Of a stretch of DNA of 64,000 nucleotides, positions 16,762 through 25,614 are shown piece by piece. A model generated the notes under the pieces. That model was not told the DNA's origin. It was given only the letters and a program-made list of their open reading frames with translations, and did not search any database. The position numbers and the translations under genes were made by a program. This stretch comes from Actinomyces oris (GTDB taxonomy: Bacteria > Actinomycetota > Actinomycetes > Actinomycetales > Actinomycetaceae), in NCBI RefSeq assembly GCF_006546825.1, contig NZ_VICC01000008.1, forward strand, positions 1-64,000, given 5' to 3'. The first letter of the stretch is position 1; every line of letters begins with the position of its first letter.

Positions 16762-18417
16762 TCAGGAGTAGAGCTTCTCCATCTCGACCTCGATCTCCTC
16801 CAGGGACTTGTCCTTGGTCTCCGGCATGATCTTGAACAGGACGACGGCGACGACCAGGTTGAGCACGCCGTAGATGGTGTAGGTGATGCCACCGCCCAGG
16901 GTCTCCATCATGGGCGGGAAGGTCCAGGTGATGATGGCGTTGGCGGTCCACATGCAGAAGATCGCCGTGCCGTTCATGATGCCGCGGACGTTGGCCGGGA
17001 AGATCTCACCCATCATCGTCCACACGATCGTGCCGTTGGAGGACTGCACGATGAGCATAAAGACCGACATGAGCCCCAGGATGAGGTAGGCGGCCCAGGT
17101 GGGCGGAGTGGTGTGGTTGGCCATGTGCGGGGCGATGAAGAACTGGAAGGTCGCCGCGATGCCCAGCAGGGTGATGCCCACGCCGATGACGTCGCCGATG
17201 AGGACCTGGCGGCGCCGGAACTTCAGGATGAGCCAGATGCCGATGGCGGAGCCGATGACCGACATGACGCCGTTGGCCACCTGTGCGGTGATGGAGGCCG
17301 AGGTGGACATGCCGGCGTACTCCAGCACCTTGGGGGCGTAGTACATGACGGTGTTGACGCCGGTGGTCTGGTTGACCACGGCCAGGAAGATGCCGACCAG
17401 CAGCAGCTTGCGCAGCCAGGGCGTGGCCATGACGTGGCTGAAGCCCTTGCGCTGGGTCTCCTCGTCCTTCTCGTGCCGGCGGGCCTCGACCATCTCCATG
17501 ATCTCGTCCTCGATGGAGCCGTCCTTCTCCGGGACGCGCACGCGCTTGAGGGCGCCGATGGCGTCGTAGAGGCGCTCCTTGGCCAGGTACCAGCGCGAGG
17601 ACTCGGGCATGAGGCGGATGCCGATCCACAGGGCCACGGCCGGGATGGAGCACAGGACCAGCATGTAGCGCCAGGCCTCGCCGTTACCGGCGCTGATGCT
17701 GAGCTGGTCGAGGAAGGCGTGGTACTGCTCGGCGTTCATCGGGCCGCCCTTGGAGGACTGGAGCTTGGCGATCTCGTCGAAGACGTACTGGCCCGGGGTG
17801 AAGTGCCCGCTGGGGTCCTCGGCGATGGTGATCCTCGGGCCGCCCTGGAGGGAGTTGATGATGGCGTTCATCGAGAAGGCGAGCAGCTGGCCGGTGACGA
17901 TCATGAGCTGGTCGATGGCCACGATGGAGCCGCGGATGCGTTTGGGGGCCGTCTCCGCCAGGTAGACGGGGACCGTCGCGGAGGCGGCTCCGACGGCGAA
18001 GCCCAGGACGACGCGGAAGGGGTACATGACCCAGACGTTGGGGGCGATGGTGGTGCCGATCGCGCCGGCGAAGAACAGGAAGGCCAGGAAGGTGATGTTG
18101 TGGCGCCGGCCCCAGCGGTCCGACATGAGGCCGCCCAGCAGCGCGCCCAGCGCCGCGCCGACCAGCAGGGTGCCGCCGATGGCGCCCTCCTCGAAGGAGG
18201 TCAGCTGGAGGCCCTTGGCGTCGAAGGGCATGTACATGTACGGCAGGGCGCCGGATATGACACCGGTGTCGTAGCCGAAGAGCAGTGAGCCGAGCGTGGC
18301 CACGGCGGCGATGGCGATGACGCCGCGGTGCTTGCCCGAAGGCGGCGTCTCGGCCACCGCCTTGTTGAGCTCTTCCCTGGTGAGTCCACGCAGGGACGTC
18401 GTGACTCCCTGAGACAT
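16762..18417 (-). CDS. MFS sugar-porter transporter, probable myo-inositol importer
   Basis: A 551-aa 12-helix transporter of the sugar porter family. Landmarks: GYDTGVISGALPYM in helix 1, DRWGRRHN after helix 2, PKRIRGSI, PESSRWYLAKER after helix 6, QTTGVNTVMYYAPKV in helix 7 and the terminal PETKDKSLEE. A loop of about 60 residues between helices 5 and 6 is longer than in most sugar porters. It lies between an inositol-type dehydrogenase and iolE on the same strand, so inositol proton symport is the best guess. The start has GAGGAG 9 nt upstream. Confidence 0.88.
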   Translation of the reverse strand: MSQGVTTSLRGLTREELNKAVAETPPSGKHRGVIAIAAVATLGSLLFGYDTGVISGALPYMYMPFDAKGLQLTSFEEGAIGGTLLVGAALGALLGGLMSDRWGRRHNITFLAFLFFAGAIGTTIAPNVWVMYPFRVVLGFAVGAASATVPVYLAETAPKRIRGSIVAIDQLMIVTGQLLAFSMNAIINSLQGGPRITIAEDPSGHFTPGQYVFDEIAKLQSSKGGPMNAEQYHAFLDQLSISAGNGEAWRYMLVLCSIPAVALWIGIRLMPESSRWYLAKERLYDAIGALKRVRVPEKDGSIEDEIMEMVEARRHEKDEETQRKGFSHVMATPWLRKLLLVGIFLAVVNQTTGVNTVMYYAPKVLEYAGMSTSASITAQVANGVMSVIGSAIGIWLILKFRRRQVLIGDVIGVGITLLGIAATFQFFIAPHMANHTTPPTWAAYLILGLMSVFMLIVQSSNGTIVWTMMGEIFPANVRGIMNGTAIFCMWTANAIITWTFPPMMETLGGGITYTIYGVLNLVVAVVLFKIMPETKDKSLEEIEVEMEKLYS

Positions 18418-18511
18418 AGGGGGTCTCCTCTCAGTCCTGCGGCGACGATGCCGCAGGGGTTGTTGTGATGGGTGGTGGTGGAGTGAAGAGAAAGGTGCAG
18501 TGTGGGGCGGC

Positions 18512-19708
18512 TCAGGCGTCGAAGGTGGTGCGTCCCTCGACACGGGGGACCTCATGCCACTGGCCGTCGGCCGCCGAGGCGACGACGGCCTCGTCGACCT
18601 CCGCGGCGCACCAGGCGTCGGCGGCCGAGGGGGCCACCTGCTTGCCGGTGAGAATGGATTCGATGAACTGCGCGGCCTCAATGGCCTTCATGTCGTCAAA
18701 GCCCATGGAGGTGCCGATGGCGGGCTGGAAGCGCTGCCACTGGCCCCACTGGGGGCCGGCCATGGCGCGGGTGTAGCCGTGGGAGGCCCCGCCGTCGAGC
18801 ACGGGGCAGATCTCCAGCTCGTTGAGGCGCTCGAAGTTCCAGCGGGCCGAGCCCTTCGTGCCGTAGACCTCGACGACGTACTCGGCGCGCGGTCCCACGC
18901 TGACGCGGGAGGACTCCATGGTGCCCACGGTGCCGTTCTCGAAGCGCACGAGCATGGAGACGTAGTCCTCGTTCTCCACCGGGCCCACCTCGTCGCCGAT
19001 CTCGAAGCCCGAGTGGCCGATGCCCATCTTGGTGGGGATGGGGCGCTCGGTGATGAAGGTGTCGGTGACCGCGGTGACTGAGGCGATGCGACCCACGATG
19101 TACTGGGCCAGGTCCGCCCCGTGGCTCATGAGGTCGGGCACGACGCCGGCCCCGGCCTTCTCCTTCGAGGCCCGCCAGGTCAGGGGGCCCATGGGGGAGG
19201 AGTTGTAGTCGGCGATGAACCACACGCGCACGTTCGTGATCCGGCCCAGCTCGCCGCCGCGCACCAGGGAGCGCAGGTACTCGATGGCCGGGGTGTGGCG
19301 GTAGTTGAAGCCGACGGCGGTCATCAGCCCCGCCTTCTCTGCGGCCTGGGCGATCTGCCGGGACTGCTCGGCACTGACCCCCATGGGCTTCTCGATCCAG
19401 AAGGGCTTGCCGGCCTCGACGGCGGCCAGGGCCATCTCGTGGTGGAGGAAGTTGGGGGCGCAGATGGAGACGGCCTCCACCTCGGGGTCGGCCAGCAGAT
19501 CGCGGTAGTCGGCGTAGGCGCGCTCGAAGCCCAGGTTGTCCACTGCCTCCTGGCGCACCTCGTCCACGGGGTCCGCGGCGGCGACCAGCCGTGGGGTCAC
19601 CCCCAGCTCGGGGAAGCGCTCGGCGATGGCGCGGTAGCTGCGGGAGTGAAGCCGTCCCATCCAGCCCAGGGAGATGACTCCGATGCCCAGTATTGACTTA
19701 TTGGCCAT
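18512..19708 (-). CDS. Gfo/Idh/MocA-family oxidoreductase
   Basis: A 398-aa NAD(P)-dependent dehydrogenase. The Rossmann motif GVISLGWMG lies at residues 10-18, the EKP motif in FWIEKPMGVS, and a catalytic His-type segment in VPDLMSHGADLAQYI. The C-terminal domain is the usual open-faced sheet. It is longer than IolG (329 aa) and shares little beyond the fold, so it probably oxidises another inositol isomer or a related polyol or inosose (an IolW/IolX/IolU-type role). It heads the transcript that continues into the transporter. The start has AAGGAC at good spacing. Confidence 0.85.
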   Translation of the reverse strand: MANKSILGIGVISLGWMGRLHSRSYRAIAERFPELGVTPRLVAAADPVDEVRQEAVDNLGFERAYADYRDLLADPEVEAVSICAPNFLHHEMALAAVEAGKPFWIEKPMGVSAEQSRQIAQAAEKAGLMTAVGFNYRHTPAIEYLRSLVRGGELGRITNVRVWFIADYNSSPMGPLTWRASKEKAGAGVVPDLMSHGADLAQYIVGRIASVTAVTDTFITERPIPTKMGIGHSGFEIGDEVGPVENEDYVSMLVRFENGTVGTMESSRVSVGPRAEYVVEVYGTKGSARWNFERLNELEICPVLDGGASHGYTRAMAGPQWGQWQRFQPAIGTSMGFDDMKAIEAAQFIESILTGKQVAPSAADAWCAAEVDEAVVASAADGQWHEVPRVEGRTTFDA

Positions 19709-19800
19709 AACGGTCCTTCCCGACAACATTGTCGGCTGCTGCGTGTGTGGAGGTGTCTCCGGAAGCCCCAGGAAACACCCGTCGTTAATGACGTCACAGG

Positions 19801-19829
19801 AAGATATCAGAGCACCTTTGTCCTGACAA
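19801..19829 (-). promoter_or_regulatory. Promoter and operator of the dehydrogenase-transporter transcript
   Basis: Minus-strand -35 TTGTCA (19824-19829), 17-bp spacer, -10 TATCTT (19801-19806). The palindrome TTGTCCTGACAA (19818-19829) includes the -35 box. Arrangement and spacing are the same as at iolE. Confidence 0.7.
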
Positions 19830-19840
19830 GAGAGAAGTAT

Positions 19841-19913
19841 GAGGTCTGATGACCTCTCTGAGCAGGGCCTCGTGCTCACCGGTGTTGTCGGATAGGATGT
19901 GATCAACCGGTGT
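19841..19913. promoter_or_regulatory. Candidate LacI-regulator operator region
   Basis: In the gap between the divergent dehydrogenase and LacI genes there is a perfect inverted repeat GAGGTC-TGAT-GACCTC (19841-19856) and two direct copies of ACCGGTGT (19878-19885 and 19906-19913). Any of these could be bound by the adjacent LacI-type protein. The assignment is tentative. Confidence 0.3.
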
Positions 19914-19988
19914 CCAAGGATGGACTCCGGATCCCGCGGATCGTGCCGATCCGTGAGGCACAACGGCGTGGAAGGGGAGACGTCTGCC

Positions 19989-21068
19989 GTGGAAGGACCT
20001 CGAGGACGAGGCGGGCGGGTCACGATCAGGACCGTCGCCGAACGTGCCGGTCGCTCCATCTCCACCGTCTCGGCGGCTCTCAACGGCTCCGACGGCGTCG
20101 CCGAGAAGACCCGTGGCGAGATCCTGCGCATCGCCTCCGAGCTCGGCTACCAGGCCGACCCGCGCGCCCAGTTCCTGCGCCGTAGCCACACCGGGCTCAT
20201 CGGTGCCAGCTTCGCCATTGGGCAGGCCTACCAGGGCCTCATTGTGGACGGGCTCTTCCAGGCGGCCTCCGCCCTGGAGCACGCGCTGGTGCTGGCCACC
20301 TCCACCCCGCACCGCGATGTGGCCGACGGGCTGCGCTCACTGCTGCTCCAGCGCTGCGAGGGCCTCATCCTGGTCGACCCCGACTTCTCCGTGGACGCCC
20401 TGGCCAGCATCGGGGACCGTCCACCGGCGGTCCTCATCGGGACCAGTATCGAGATGGAGGACGTCGATGAGGTCCACTCACGTGACGACGTCGGTATCCA
20501 GATGCTCGTCGATCACCTGGTCGACACCGGGAGGCGCCGCATCACCCACGTGGACGGCGGGAGTCAGACCGCCGCGGGGCGACGCATCCAGAGGTTCGGC
20601 CAGGCCATGGAGAGCCGGGGGCTGGGACGAGGCGCGCGGGTGGTGCCCGGGGGAGGCGATGAGGACAGCGGCGCCAGGGCGGTCCGTCACCTCATCGAGG
20701 CCGACGAGCTGCCCGAGGCGCTCCTGTGCTTCAACGACCACTGCGCCGTCGGGGCCCTCATGGAGCTGCGCCGTCAAGGGGTGAGGGTGCCGCAGGACCT
20801 GGCCGTCACCGGCTACGACGGCATCCCGGTCACAGCGGCCTCGGCCTTCTCCCTGACCACGGTGCGTCAGGACGCCCGCCTCATCGCCGAGGTGGCGGTC
20901 CGGGCGCTGCTGGCCCGGATGCACCCGGGTCAGGATGGCAAGATTCCGGCGGAGGTGGCCGGTGAGGACCGGCCTCTGGGGGGCCGCCTCTACCGGGTGG
21001 TCCCCGAGCTCGTTGTCCGCGACACGACGGCCCCGCCGCGCGAGCGTCGGGCTGAGGCCTGTGCCTGA
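19989..21068 (+). CDS. LacI-family transcription regulator
   Basis: A 359-aa repressor-type protein. The DNA-binding domain begins VTIRTVAERAGRSISTVSAA near residue 11, with the hinge at about residue 60, followed by a periplasmic-binding-protein-like sensor domain (GLILVDPDFS, LCFNDHCAVGALMEL, VTGYDGIPVT). The start is uncertain: I chose the GTG at 19989 because GGGGAG lies 9 nt upstream; a GTG at 19899 would add 30 unlikely residues. It is divergent from the dehydrogenase-transporter operon and 79 bp upstream of the aldose epimerase, so it may control either or both. Confidence 0.85.
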   Translation: MEGPRGRGGRVTIRTVAERAGRSISTVSAALNGSDGVAEKTRGEILRIASELGYQADPRAQFLRRSHTGLIGASFAIGQAYQGLIVDGLFQAASALEHALVLATSTPHRDVADGLRSLLLQRCEGLILVDPDFSVDALASIGDRPPAVLIGTSIEMEDVDEVHSRDDVGIQMLVDHLVDTGRRRITHVDGGSQTAAGRRIQRFGQAMESRGLGRGARVVPGGGDEDSGARAVRHLIEADELPEALLCFNDHCAVGALMELRRQGVRVPQDLAVTGYDGIPVTAASAFSLTTVRQDARLIAEVAVRALLARMHPGQDGKIPAEVAGEDRPLGGRLYRVVPELVVRDTTAPPRERRAEACA

Positions 21069-21147
21069 TGCGGCACGCGGCTACGGTAAACCTCATCAAG
21101 GAAGCCACAACCGAGGGGCGCACGCCCCGAACACTGGGACAGGAACC

Positions 21148-22110
21148 ATGATTAACGGAGAACTCATCGACCTGGTCGCCGGCGACTACGAGGCGCGTAT
21201 CGCCTCATCGGGTGCCATGCTCGTCCACCTGCGCCGCCAGGGGCGCGACCTCATCATGCCCTTCGACGCCGAGGCTACGCTGCCCGCAGGCTGGCAGGGA
21301 AAGACCCTGTTGCCGTGGGCCAACCGCATCGCCGGGTCCTGCTACGACTACGCGGGCACCGAGTTCCTCGTGGGCTGCAACGAGCCGGCCAGCGGCTCGG
21401 CCCTCCACGGCCTGGCCGGCTGGATGGACTGGCAGGTCGCCGACGACGACCCCTCCGGCCCCGACGACGGCGCCCCCCGCAGCCGGGTCGTCCTGGAGCT
21501 GAGCCTGCTGGCCTCCTACGGCTACCCCTGGAGCCTGGAGGCCAGCGCCTGCTTCGAGCTCGACGCCGAGCGCGGACTGAGCGTGACCGTGACCGCCACC
21601 AACGTCGGCGCGGCCCGCCCCGCCCCGTCGGTCCCCGGCGCGCCGGAGGTCGAGGGTGAGCCCGCCCCCGCTCCCTACGGCGTGTCCTGCCACCCCTACC
21701 TGACGCGCTCGGTACCCCTGGACGACTGCGTCCTGACGATCCCGGCGGCCGAGGTCCTCGACGTCGATGAGCACATGGCCCCCACGCACCGGCGCAGCGT
21801 GGAGGGCACCGACTGGGACTGGCGGGGCGGCCGGCTCGTCGGGGCCACCCAGACGGACAACGCCTACACCGCCCTGCCCGAGGGTACCTGGGAGGTGAGC
21901 CTGCGCGGCGGGCAGGGGAACCGCGCCGTCATCATGAGCTCGGACGTCCCTTGGGTGCAGGCCTACACCGCCGACGAGTTCTCCCGCCCTGGCGTGGCCA
22001 TTGAACCCATGACCTGCCCTCCCAACGCCTTCAACAGCGGGGAGGACCTCATCGCCCTCAAGGTGGGGCAGACCCACTCCTTCACCTACCGCCTCTACGA
22101 GCAGGACTGA
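21148..22110 (+). CDS. Aldose 1-epimerase family protein
   Basis: A 320-aa beta-sandwich mutarotase-type protein that would interconvert alpha and beta anomers of aldoses. Recognisable parts: KTLLPWANRIAGSCYDY (substrate arginine region), SALHGLAG with the first catalytic His, GVSCHPYLT with the second His, DNAYTAL, and the late acidic catalytic segment GVAIEPMTCPPNAFN. ATG with AGGA upstream. It follows the LacI regulator on the same strand and probably shares its transcript. It is not a usual inositol gene, so the LacI-epimerase pair may serve another sugar. Confidence 0.87.
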   Translation: MINGELIDLVAGDYEARIASSGAMLVHLRRQGRDLIMPFDAEATLPAGWQGKTLLPWANRIAGSCYDYAGTEFLVGCNEPASGSALHGLAGWMDWQVADDDPSGPDDGAPRSRVVLELSLLASYGYPWSLEASACFELDAERGLSVTVTATNVGAARPAPSVPGAPEVEGEPAPAPYGVSCHPYLTRSVPLDDCVLTIPAAEVLDVDEHMAPTHRRSVEGTDWDWRGGRLVGATQTDNAYTALPEGTWEVSLRGGQGNRAVIMSSDVPWVQAYTADEFSRPGVAIEPMTCPPNAFNSGEDLIALKVGQTHSFTYRLYEQD

Positions 22111-22160
22111 GCGCGCACGCGGCCTTGCTGAGGCCGTAACGGCCCTGCAGGCGCTGAGAA

Positions 22161-22208
22161 CGCGGGTGGGCGTCGTCGAGACGGAATGCTCGACGACGCC
22201 CACCCGCG
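22161..22208. terminator. Bidirectional terminator between epimerase and iolG
   Basis: Perfect 20-bp arms (22161-22180 and 22189-22208) around an 8-nt loop, placed between two convergent genes. It serves the aldose epimerase on the plus strand and iolG on the minus strand. Confidence 0.9.
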
Positions 22209-22224
22209 TCAGAGGGGGCGGTGC

Positions 22225-23214
22225 TCAGCTCAGTCGCACCGGCTGCCCGGAGTGGGCCGACTCCGTGGCGGCCTCGGCCAGGCGCAGGGCGGCGATGGCG
22301 TCCTCGATGCCGGTGGGGGGCGTGGTGCCGGCCTCGACGGCCTCGATGAAGGCGCTCAGCTCGATGCGGTAGGCGTCGGCGTAGCGCTCCAGGAAGAAGT
22401 CGAGGTAGGGCTCCTGGGCGTCGGTGACCTCGCCGTTGGACAGGCGCACCGTGGTGGCGCGGATGTTCTCGGCGAACAGGGCGCCCTCGCGGCCCGAGGC
22501 CTCGAGTCGCTGGTCGTAGCCGGAGGAGCAGTGGCGGTTGTTGATGATCGTGGCCACGGCGCCCGAGGCGGCCTTGAGGGTGACGACGGCGGCGTCGAAG
22601 TCGCCGGTGTCCTTCAGGGCCGGGTCGAGGTTCTGTCCGGCGGCGTAGACCTCCTCGATCTCACCCAGGAAGAAGCGGGCGGTGTCGAAGTCGTGGATGG
22701 TCATGTCGCGGAAGATGCCGCCGGAGACCTTGATGTACTCCGCCGGCGGGGCGGCCGGGTCGCGGCTGATGATGGTCAGCTGCTCGATATCGCCGATCTT
22801 GCCGGCCTCGACCGCGGCGCGGGCGGCGGCGAAGCTGGGATCGAAGCGGCGGTTGAAGCCGAACATGACGGGGACCGTGACGGCATCGAGCTCGGCCTGG
22901 GCGGCCTCGACGTCCTTCATGTCCAGAGCGATCGGCTTCTCGCACAGCACCGCCTTGCCCGCCTTGGCGGCGGCCAGCAGGTGGCGGATGTGCAGTGGCG
23001 TGGGGGAGCCGACGATGACGGCGTCGATCTCGGGGTCGGCGAAGACCTCCTCGGCGTCCTTGCAGGACCGGGCCCCGTAGGTGGCGGCGAGCTTCTCGGC
23101 CGCGTCCTCGAAGGGGTCGCAGACCAGGGCGAGCTCGGCCTGGGGGTGGGCGGCGATGGTCTTGGCGTGGACGTGGCCGATGCGGCCGGCACCGATGACG
23201 GCGATGGAGAGCAT
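22225..23214 (-). CDS. iolG: myo-Inositol 2-dehydrogenase
   Basis: A 329-aa Gfo/Idh/MocA enzyme oxidising myo-inositol to scyllo-inosose with NAD. The Rossmann loop GAGRIG is at 8-13. The catalytic residues correspond to the B. subtilis triad: K93 in EKP, D170 and H174 in FRDMTIHDFD. FNRRFDPSF is also typical of IolG. It lies 190 bp downstream of the transaldolase-like gene on the same strand, with no clear operator in that gap, so it may be read from the promoter at 24.55 kb. Confidence 0.92.
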   Translation of the reverse strand: MLSIAVIGAGRIGHVHAKTIAAHPQAELALVCDPFEDAAEKLAATYGARSCKDAEEVFADPEIDAVIVGSPTPLHIRHLLAAAKAGKAVLCEKPIALDMKDVEAAQAELDAVTVPVMFGFNRRFDPSFAAARAAVEAGKIGDIEQLTIISRDPAAPPAEYIKVSGGIFRDMTIHDFDTARFFLGEIEEVYAAGQNLDPALKDTGDFDAAVVTLKAASGAVATIINNRHCSSGYDQRLEASGREGALFAENIRATTVRLSNGEVTDAQEPYLDFFLERYADAYRIELSAFIEAVEAGTTPPTGIEDAIAALRLAEAATESAHSGQPVRLS

Positions 23215-23404
23215 CCTTGCTCCTTCTGCGTGTGAGTGGGTGTGTGGGGTGGTGTCTGAACTGTGGAAAGTGGTGGGGTGGGCGGTTCGAGGGTGCGGAA
23301 CGTGTGGACATGACCGAACACGCCGTGGACCCGCCCGGTGCGGCGGGTGCCGCTGCGGTCGTCCGGGCCCCCACCGGGACCCGGACGATCCCGACTGGAG
23401 TCGA

Positions 23405-24481
23405 TCAGGGCTGGGGCATGATGACGTCGCGCACCAGGGCGTCCAGGTCGGCGTCGGCCTGGAGGAAGCCGCGCAGGGTGCGGCGGGTCGCGCCGAAGGT
23501 GTCGAACTCCTCGGGCGTCATGCCGTCGGGCTCGTAGGCGCGCACGAACTCGGGGATCGACAGGAGCGTCTCCATGATCTCGGGGGCCACGGGCTCGTTG
23601 ATGCGCTCGACGACCTTGTAGCCGGAGTCGTTGATGAGCTTCTGCCAGGCGAAGGGCGGGGAGACAACCAGGTCGCCGCCGACCAGCTCGGACCACTGCA
23701 GCACGTTGCGGAAGGCGGCCGACAGCACGCGGGCGCGCAGGCCCCGGGCCTGGAACTCCTGGTAGGCGCGCTTGAGGGCGGCCACGCCGCCCCACTCCAG
23801 GTGACCGGGGTCGATGAAGAGCTTGTCCCGCTTGGCCACGATCTTGAGCCAGTCGTCCAGGCGACCGCCCATGAGGGTGACGACCGGACCCATGGTGGAG
23901 ACGTCCTTGCCCTCGGCCTCGCGGCGCTTGAGGCCGCGCTCGATGGCCTCACCGGTGGCCACGGCCTGGGGCACGGAGAAGGAGACGGTGACGTTGACCG
24001 ACACACCCCGGTAGGTGGCGTCCTCGATGGCCTTGACGCCCACGGAGGTGGCGGGGATCTTGACGATGATGTTCTTGGCCAGGTTGGAGAACTCCTCGGC
24101 CTGGTCGGCAAGGGCCTTGGCGCTGCGGGCCAGGCGCGGGTCGGTCTGCATCGACAGGCGACCGTTGCGGCCCTTGTGCTCCTCGAAGATGGGCTCGAGC
24201 AGCGTGGCGGCCTCGATGCTCATCTCGCGCACGACCTGCCAGCCGATCTCGGACTCGGTGGCCTCGGGCATCTCCTCGGCCAGCTCGGCGATGCGGGGGA
24301 GCCACACGTCCTTGCGCTGGTTGATGCAGGTGTAGGCGATGGTGGGGTTGCAGGTGGCGCCGACGCCGCCGAAGGAGATGGACTGGCGCAGCTCGTCGGG
24401 GTCGGCTGAGTCGTTCCACAGGGCGGTGGGCGTGTTGCGGGCGGCGTCGAGAAGGGGTCCGGGGGTGTAGTCGATGCTCAT
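23405..24481 (-). CDS. Transaldolase-family protein in inositol cluster
   Basis: A 358-aa TIM-barrel protein of the transaldolase family. Active-site features: D24 in LWNDSAD, N45 in GATCNPTIA, the Schiff-base lysine K141 in IIVKIPAT, and the segment NVTVSFSVPQA. It could cleave or transfer three-carbon units in sugar phosphates. Its place beside iolG and the GntR regulator, with an operator upstream, puts it in the inositol regulon; it may link the glyceraldehyde/dihydroxyacetone output to the pentose phosphate route or handle a side product. The start is either the ATG at 24481 or the ATG at 24508. Confidence 0.83.
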   Translation of the reverse strand: MSIDYTPGPLLDAARNTPTALWNDSADPDELRQSISFGGVGATCNPTIAYTCINQRKDVWLPRIAELAEEMPEATESEIGWQVVREMSIEAATLLEPIFEEHKGRNGRLSMQTDPRLARSAKALADQAEEFSNLAKNIIVKIPATSVGVKAIEDATYRGVSVNVTVSFSVPQAVATGEAIERGLKRREAEGKDVSTMGPVVTLMGGRLDDWLKIVAKRDKLFIDPGHLEWGGVAALKRAYQEFQARGLRARVLSAAFRNVLQWSELVGGDLVVSPPFAWQKLINDSGYKVVERINEPVAPEIMETLLSIPEFVRAYEPDGMTPEEFDTFGATRRTLRGFLQADADLDALVRDVIMPQP

Positions 24482-24547
24482 CGGTTCTGTGCTCTCTTTC
24501 GGGTTCATCCGCGCAGGCGTCCTTGCAGCCGCGGTCCGGTAGCCCCT

Positions 24548-24592
24548 ATTGAAGTGTGCTCGACGGCATCTGTCAATAAAATGTCAGGACAA
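24548..24592 (-). promoter_or_regulatory. Promoter and operator of the transaldolase-iolG unit
   Basis: On the minus strand, a consensus -35 TTGACA (24571-24576), 17-bp spacer and -10 TTCAAT (24548-24553). The operator (24581-24592, ATGTCAGGACAA on the plus strand) lies just upstream of the -35, unlike at iolE where it covers it. Confidence 0.6.
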
Positions 24593-24634
24593 AGATTCCT
24601 GGGAGTGTGGGTGACTCCTGTGTTGGGGTGAGAG

Positions 24635-25387
24635 CTAGCTGGAGAACAGCGAGGTCTCGAAGGTGTAGCGCGAGGCCCGATAGATGTGCTGCCCGTACTC
24701 GATGACGCGGCCCGACTGATCGTAGGTGATGCGGGTGGCGGTCATGAGGGCGGCGCGGCGCCGCTCGTGGAGGAGGTCGGCCTCGCGGGCGGTGGCATTG
24801 CGGGCCCCGATGATCTGCTTGGCTGTGGTGGGGATGACGTCCTGGGCGCGCAGCAGGTCGTAGAGGCCTCCGGCCTCCAGCTCCTCACGGGTGGGGGCGA
24901 TGGCTGCCGGCATGAGGTTGGACAGCACTGCGATCGGCTCGCCGTCGGCGCAGCGGATGCGGGTGCAGGTCACGACGGCGGTGCCCTCCTCGACCTCGAG
25001 GTGCTCGGCGGCCTCGGCGTCGGCCTCGTGCTCGACGTAGTCCAACACGCTCGTGGAGGTCGTGTGGCCGGCCGCGGACAGGTCTGACAGCAGGCTCGTC
25101 AGCTGCATCGGGCGGTGGACGTGCATGGGGGAGACGATCGTGCCCACGCCCCGACGGCGCTTGACCAGGCCGCGGTCCACCAGGTGCTGAAGGGCCTGGC
25201 GCGCCGTGGGGCGGGAGACCTTTAGTCGCTTGGCCATCGAGAGCTCGTCCTCCAGACGGCTACCGGCGGGCAGTGTGCCGTCAAGGATGAGTGCGGCCAG
25301 CGGCTCGGAAATTTGCGTGTGCAGCGGCGTCTTGGACTCGCGGTCGATCGTGATGTCGAGGGCGAAAGGGGATGTTGAATCGGGCAT
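24635..25387 (-). CDS. iolR: GntR-family regulator (HutC/UTRA type), probable IolR
   Basis: A 250-aa regulator. The N-terminal winged helix has LAALILDGTLPAGSRLEDE and KVSRPTARQALQHLVDRGLVKRRRG split across the recognition helix; the C-terminal UTRA domain (about 95-245) carries the ligand-binding fold with ending YRASRYTFETSLF. It is divergent from iolC across a gap containing an operator. GntR-type IolR of C. glutamicum occupies the same position beside iolC and represses inositol genes, so this is the likely owner of the TTGTC-N2-GACAA sites. I chose the ATG at 25387; a longer frame to 25450 is possible. Confidence 0.82.
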   Translation of the reverse strand: MPDSTSPFALDITIDRESKTPLHTQISEPLAALILDGTLPAGSRLEDELSMAKRLKVSRPTARQALQHLVDRGLVKRRRGVGTIVSPMHVHRPMQLTSLLSDLSAAGHTTSTSVLDYVEHEADAEAAEHLEVEEGTAVVTCTRIRCADGEPIAVLSNLMPAAIAPTREELEAGGLYDLLRAQDVIPTTAKQIIGARNATAREADLLHERRRAALMTATRITYDQSGRVIEYGQHIYRASRYTFETSLFSS

Positions 25388-25496
25388 GAGGTGAGCCTGT
25401 GTCAGACGTGATAATGCCTCGAGCATACGGATGCTGTGTGCTGATGTCACGCACTGTCGCCATCCTGTGGCTGCTGTGCGGGAAGACGGGTCCTAA

Positions 25497-25508
25497 ATGT
25501 TCTGACAA
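25497..25508. promoter_or_regulatory. Operator between iolR and iolC
   Basis: ATGTTCTGACAA, one half-site perfect and the other degenerate, in the 227-bp gap between the divergent regulator and iolC. It could mediate both autoregulation and control of the iolC operon. No convincing -10/-35 pair was found for either gene. Confidence 0.55.
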
Positions 25509-25614
25509 ATGCTTGACCTGGAGCGGTCCAGTGGGGCAGGCTTCGCAGTGACGCCCGACGCAGACCTCCGTTCCGCAGGCCTGCAGCCCCCAAGGATGTG
25601 GAGACGCGATCACC

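Noticed and set aside
19899..19988. Extended N-terminus of the LacI regulator from GTG 19899
   Set aside because: The extra 30 residues resemble no LacI protein, and GGGGAG precedes the GTG at 19989, close to the DNA-binding domain.
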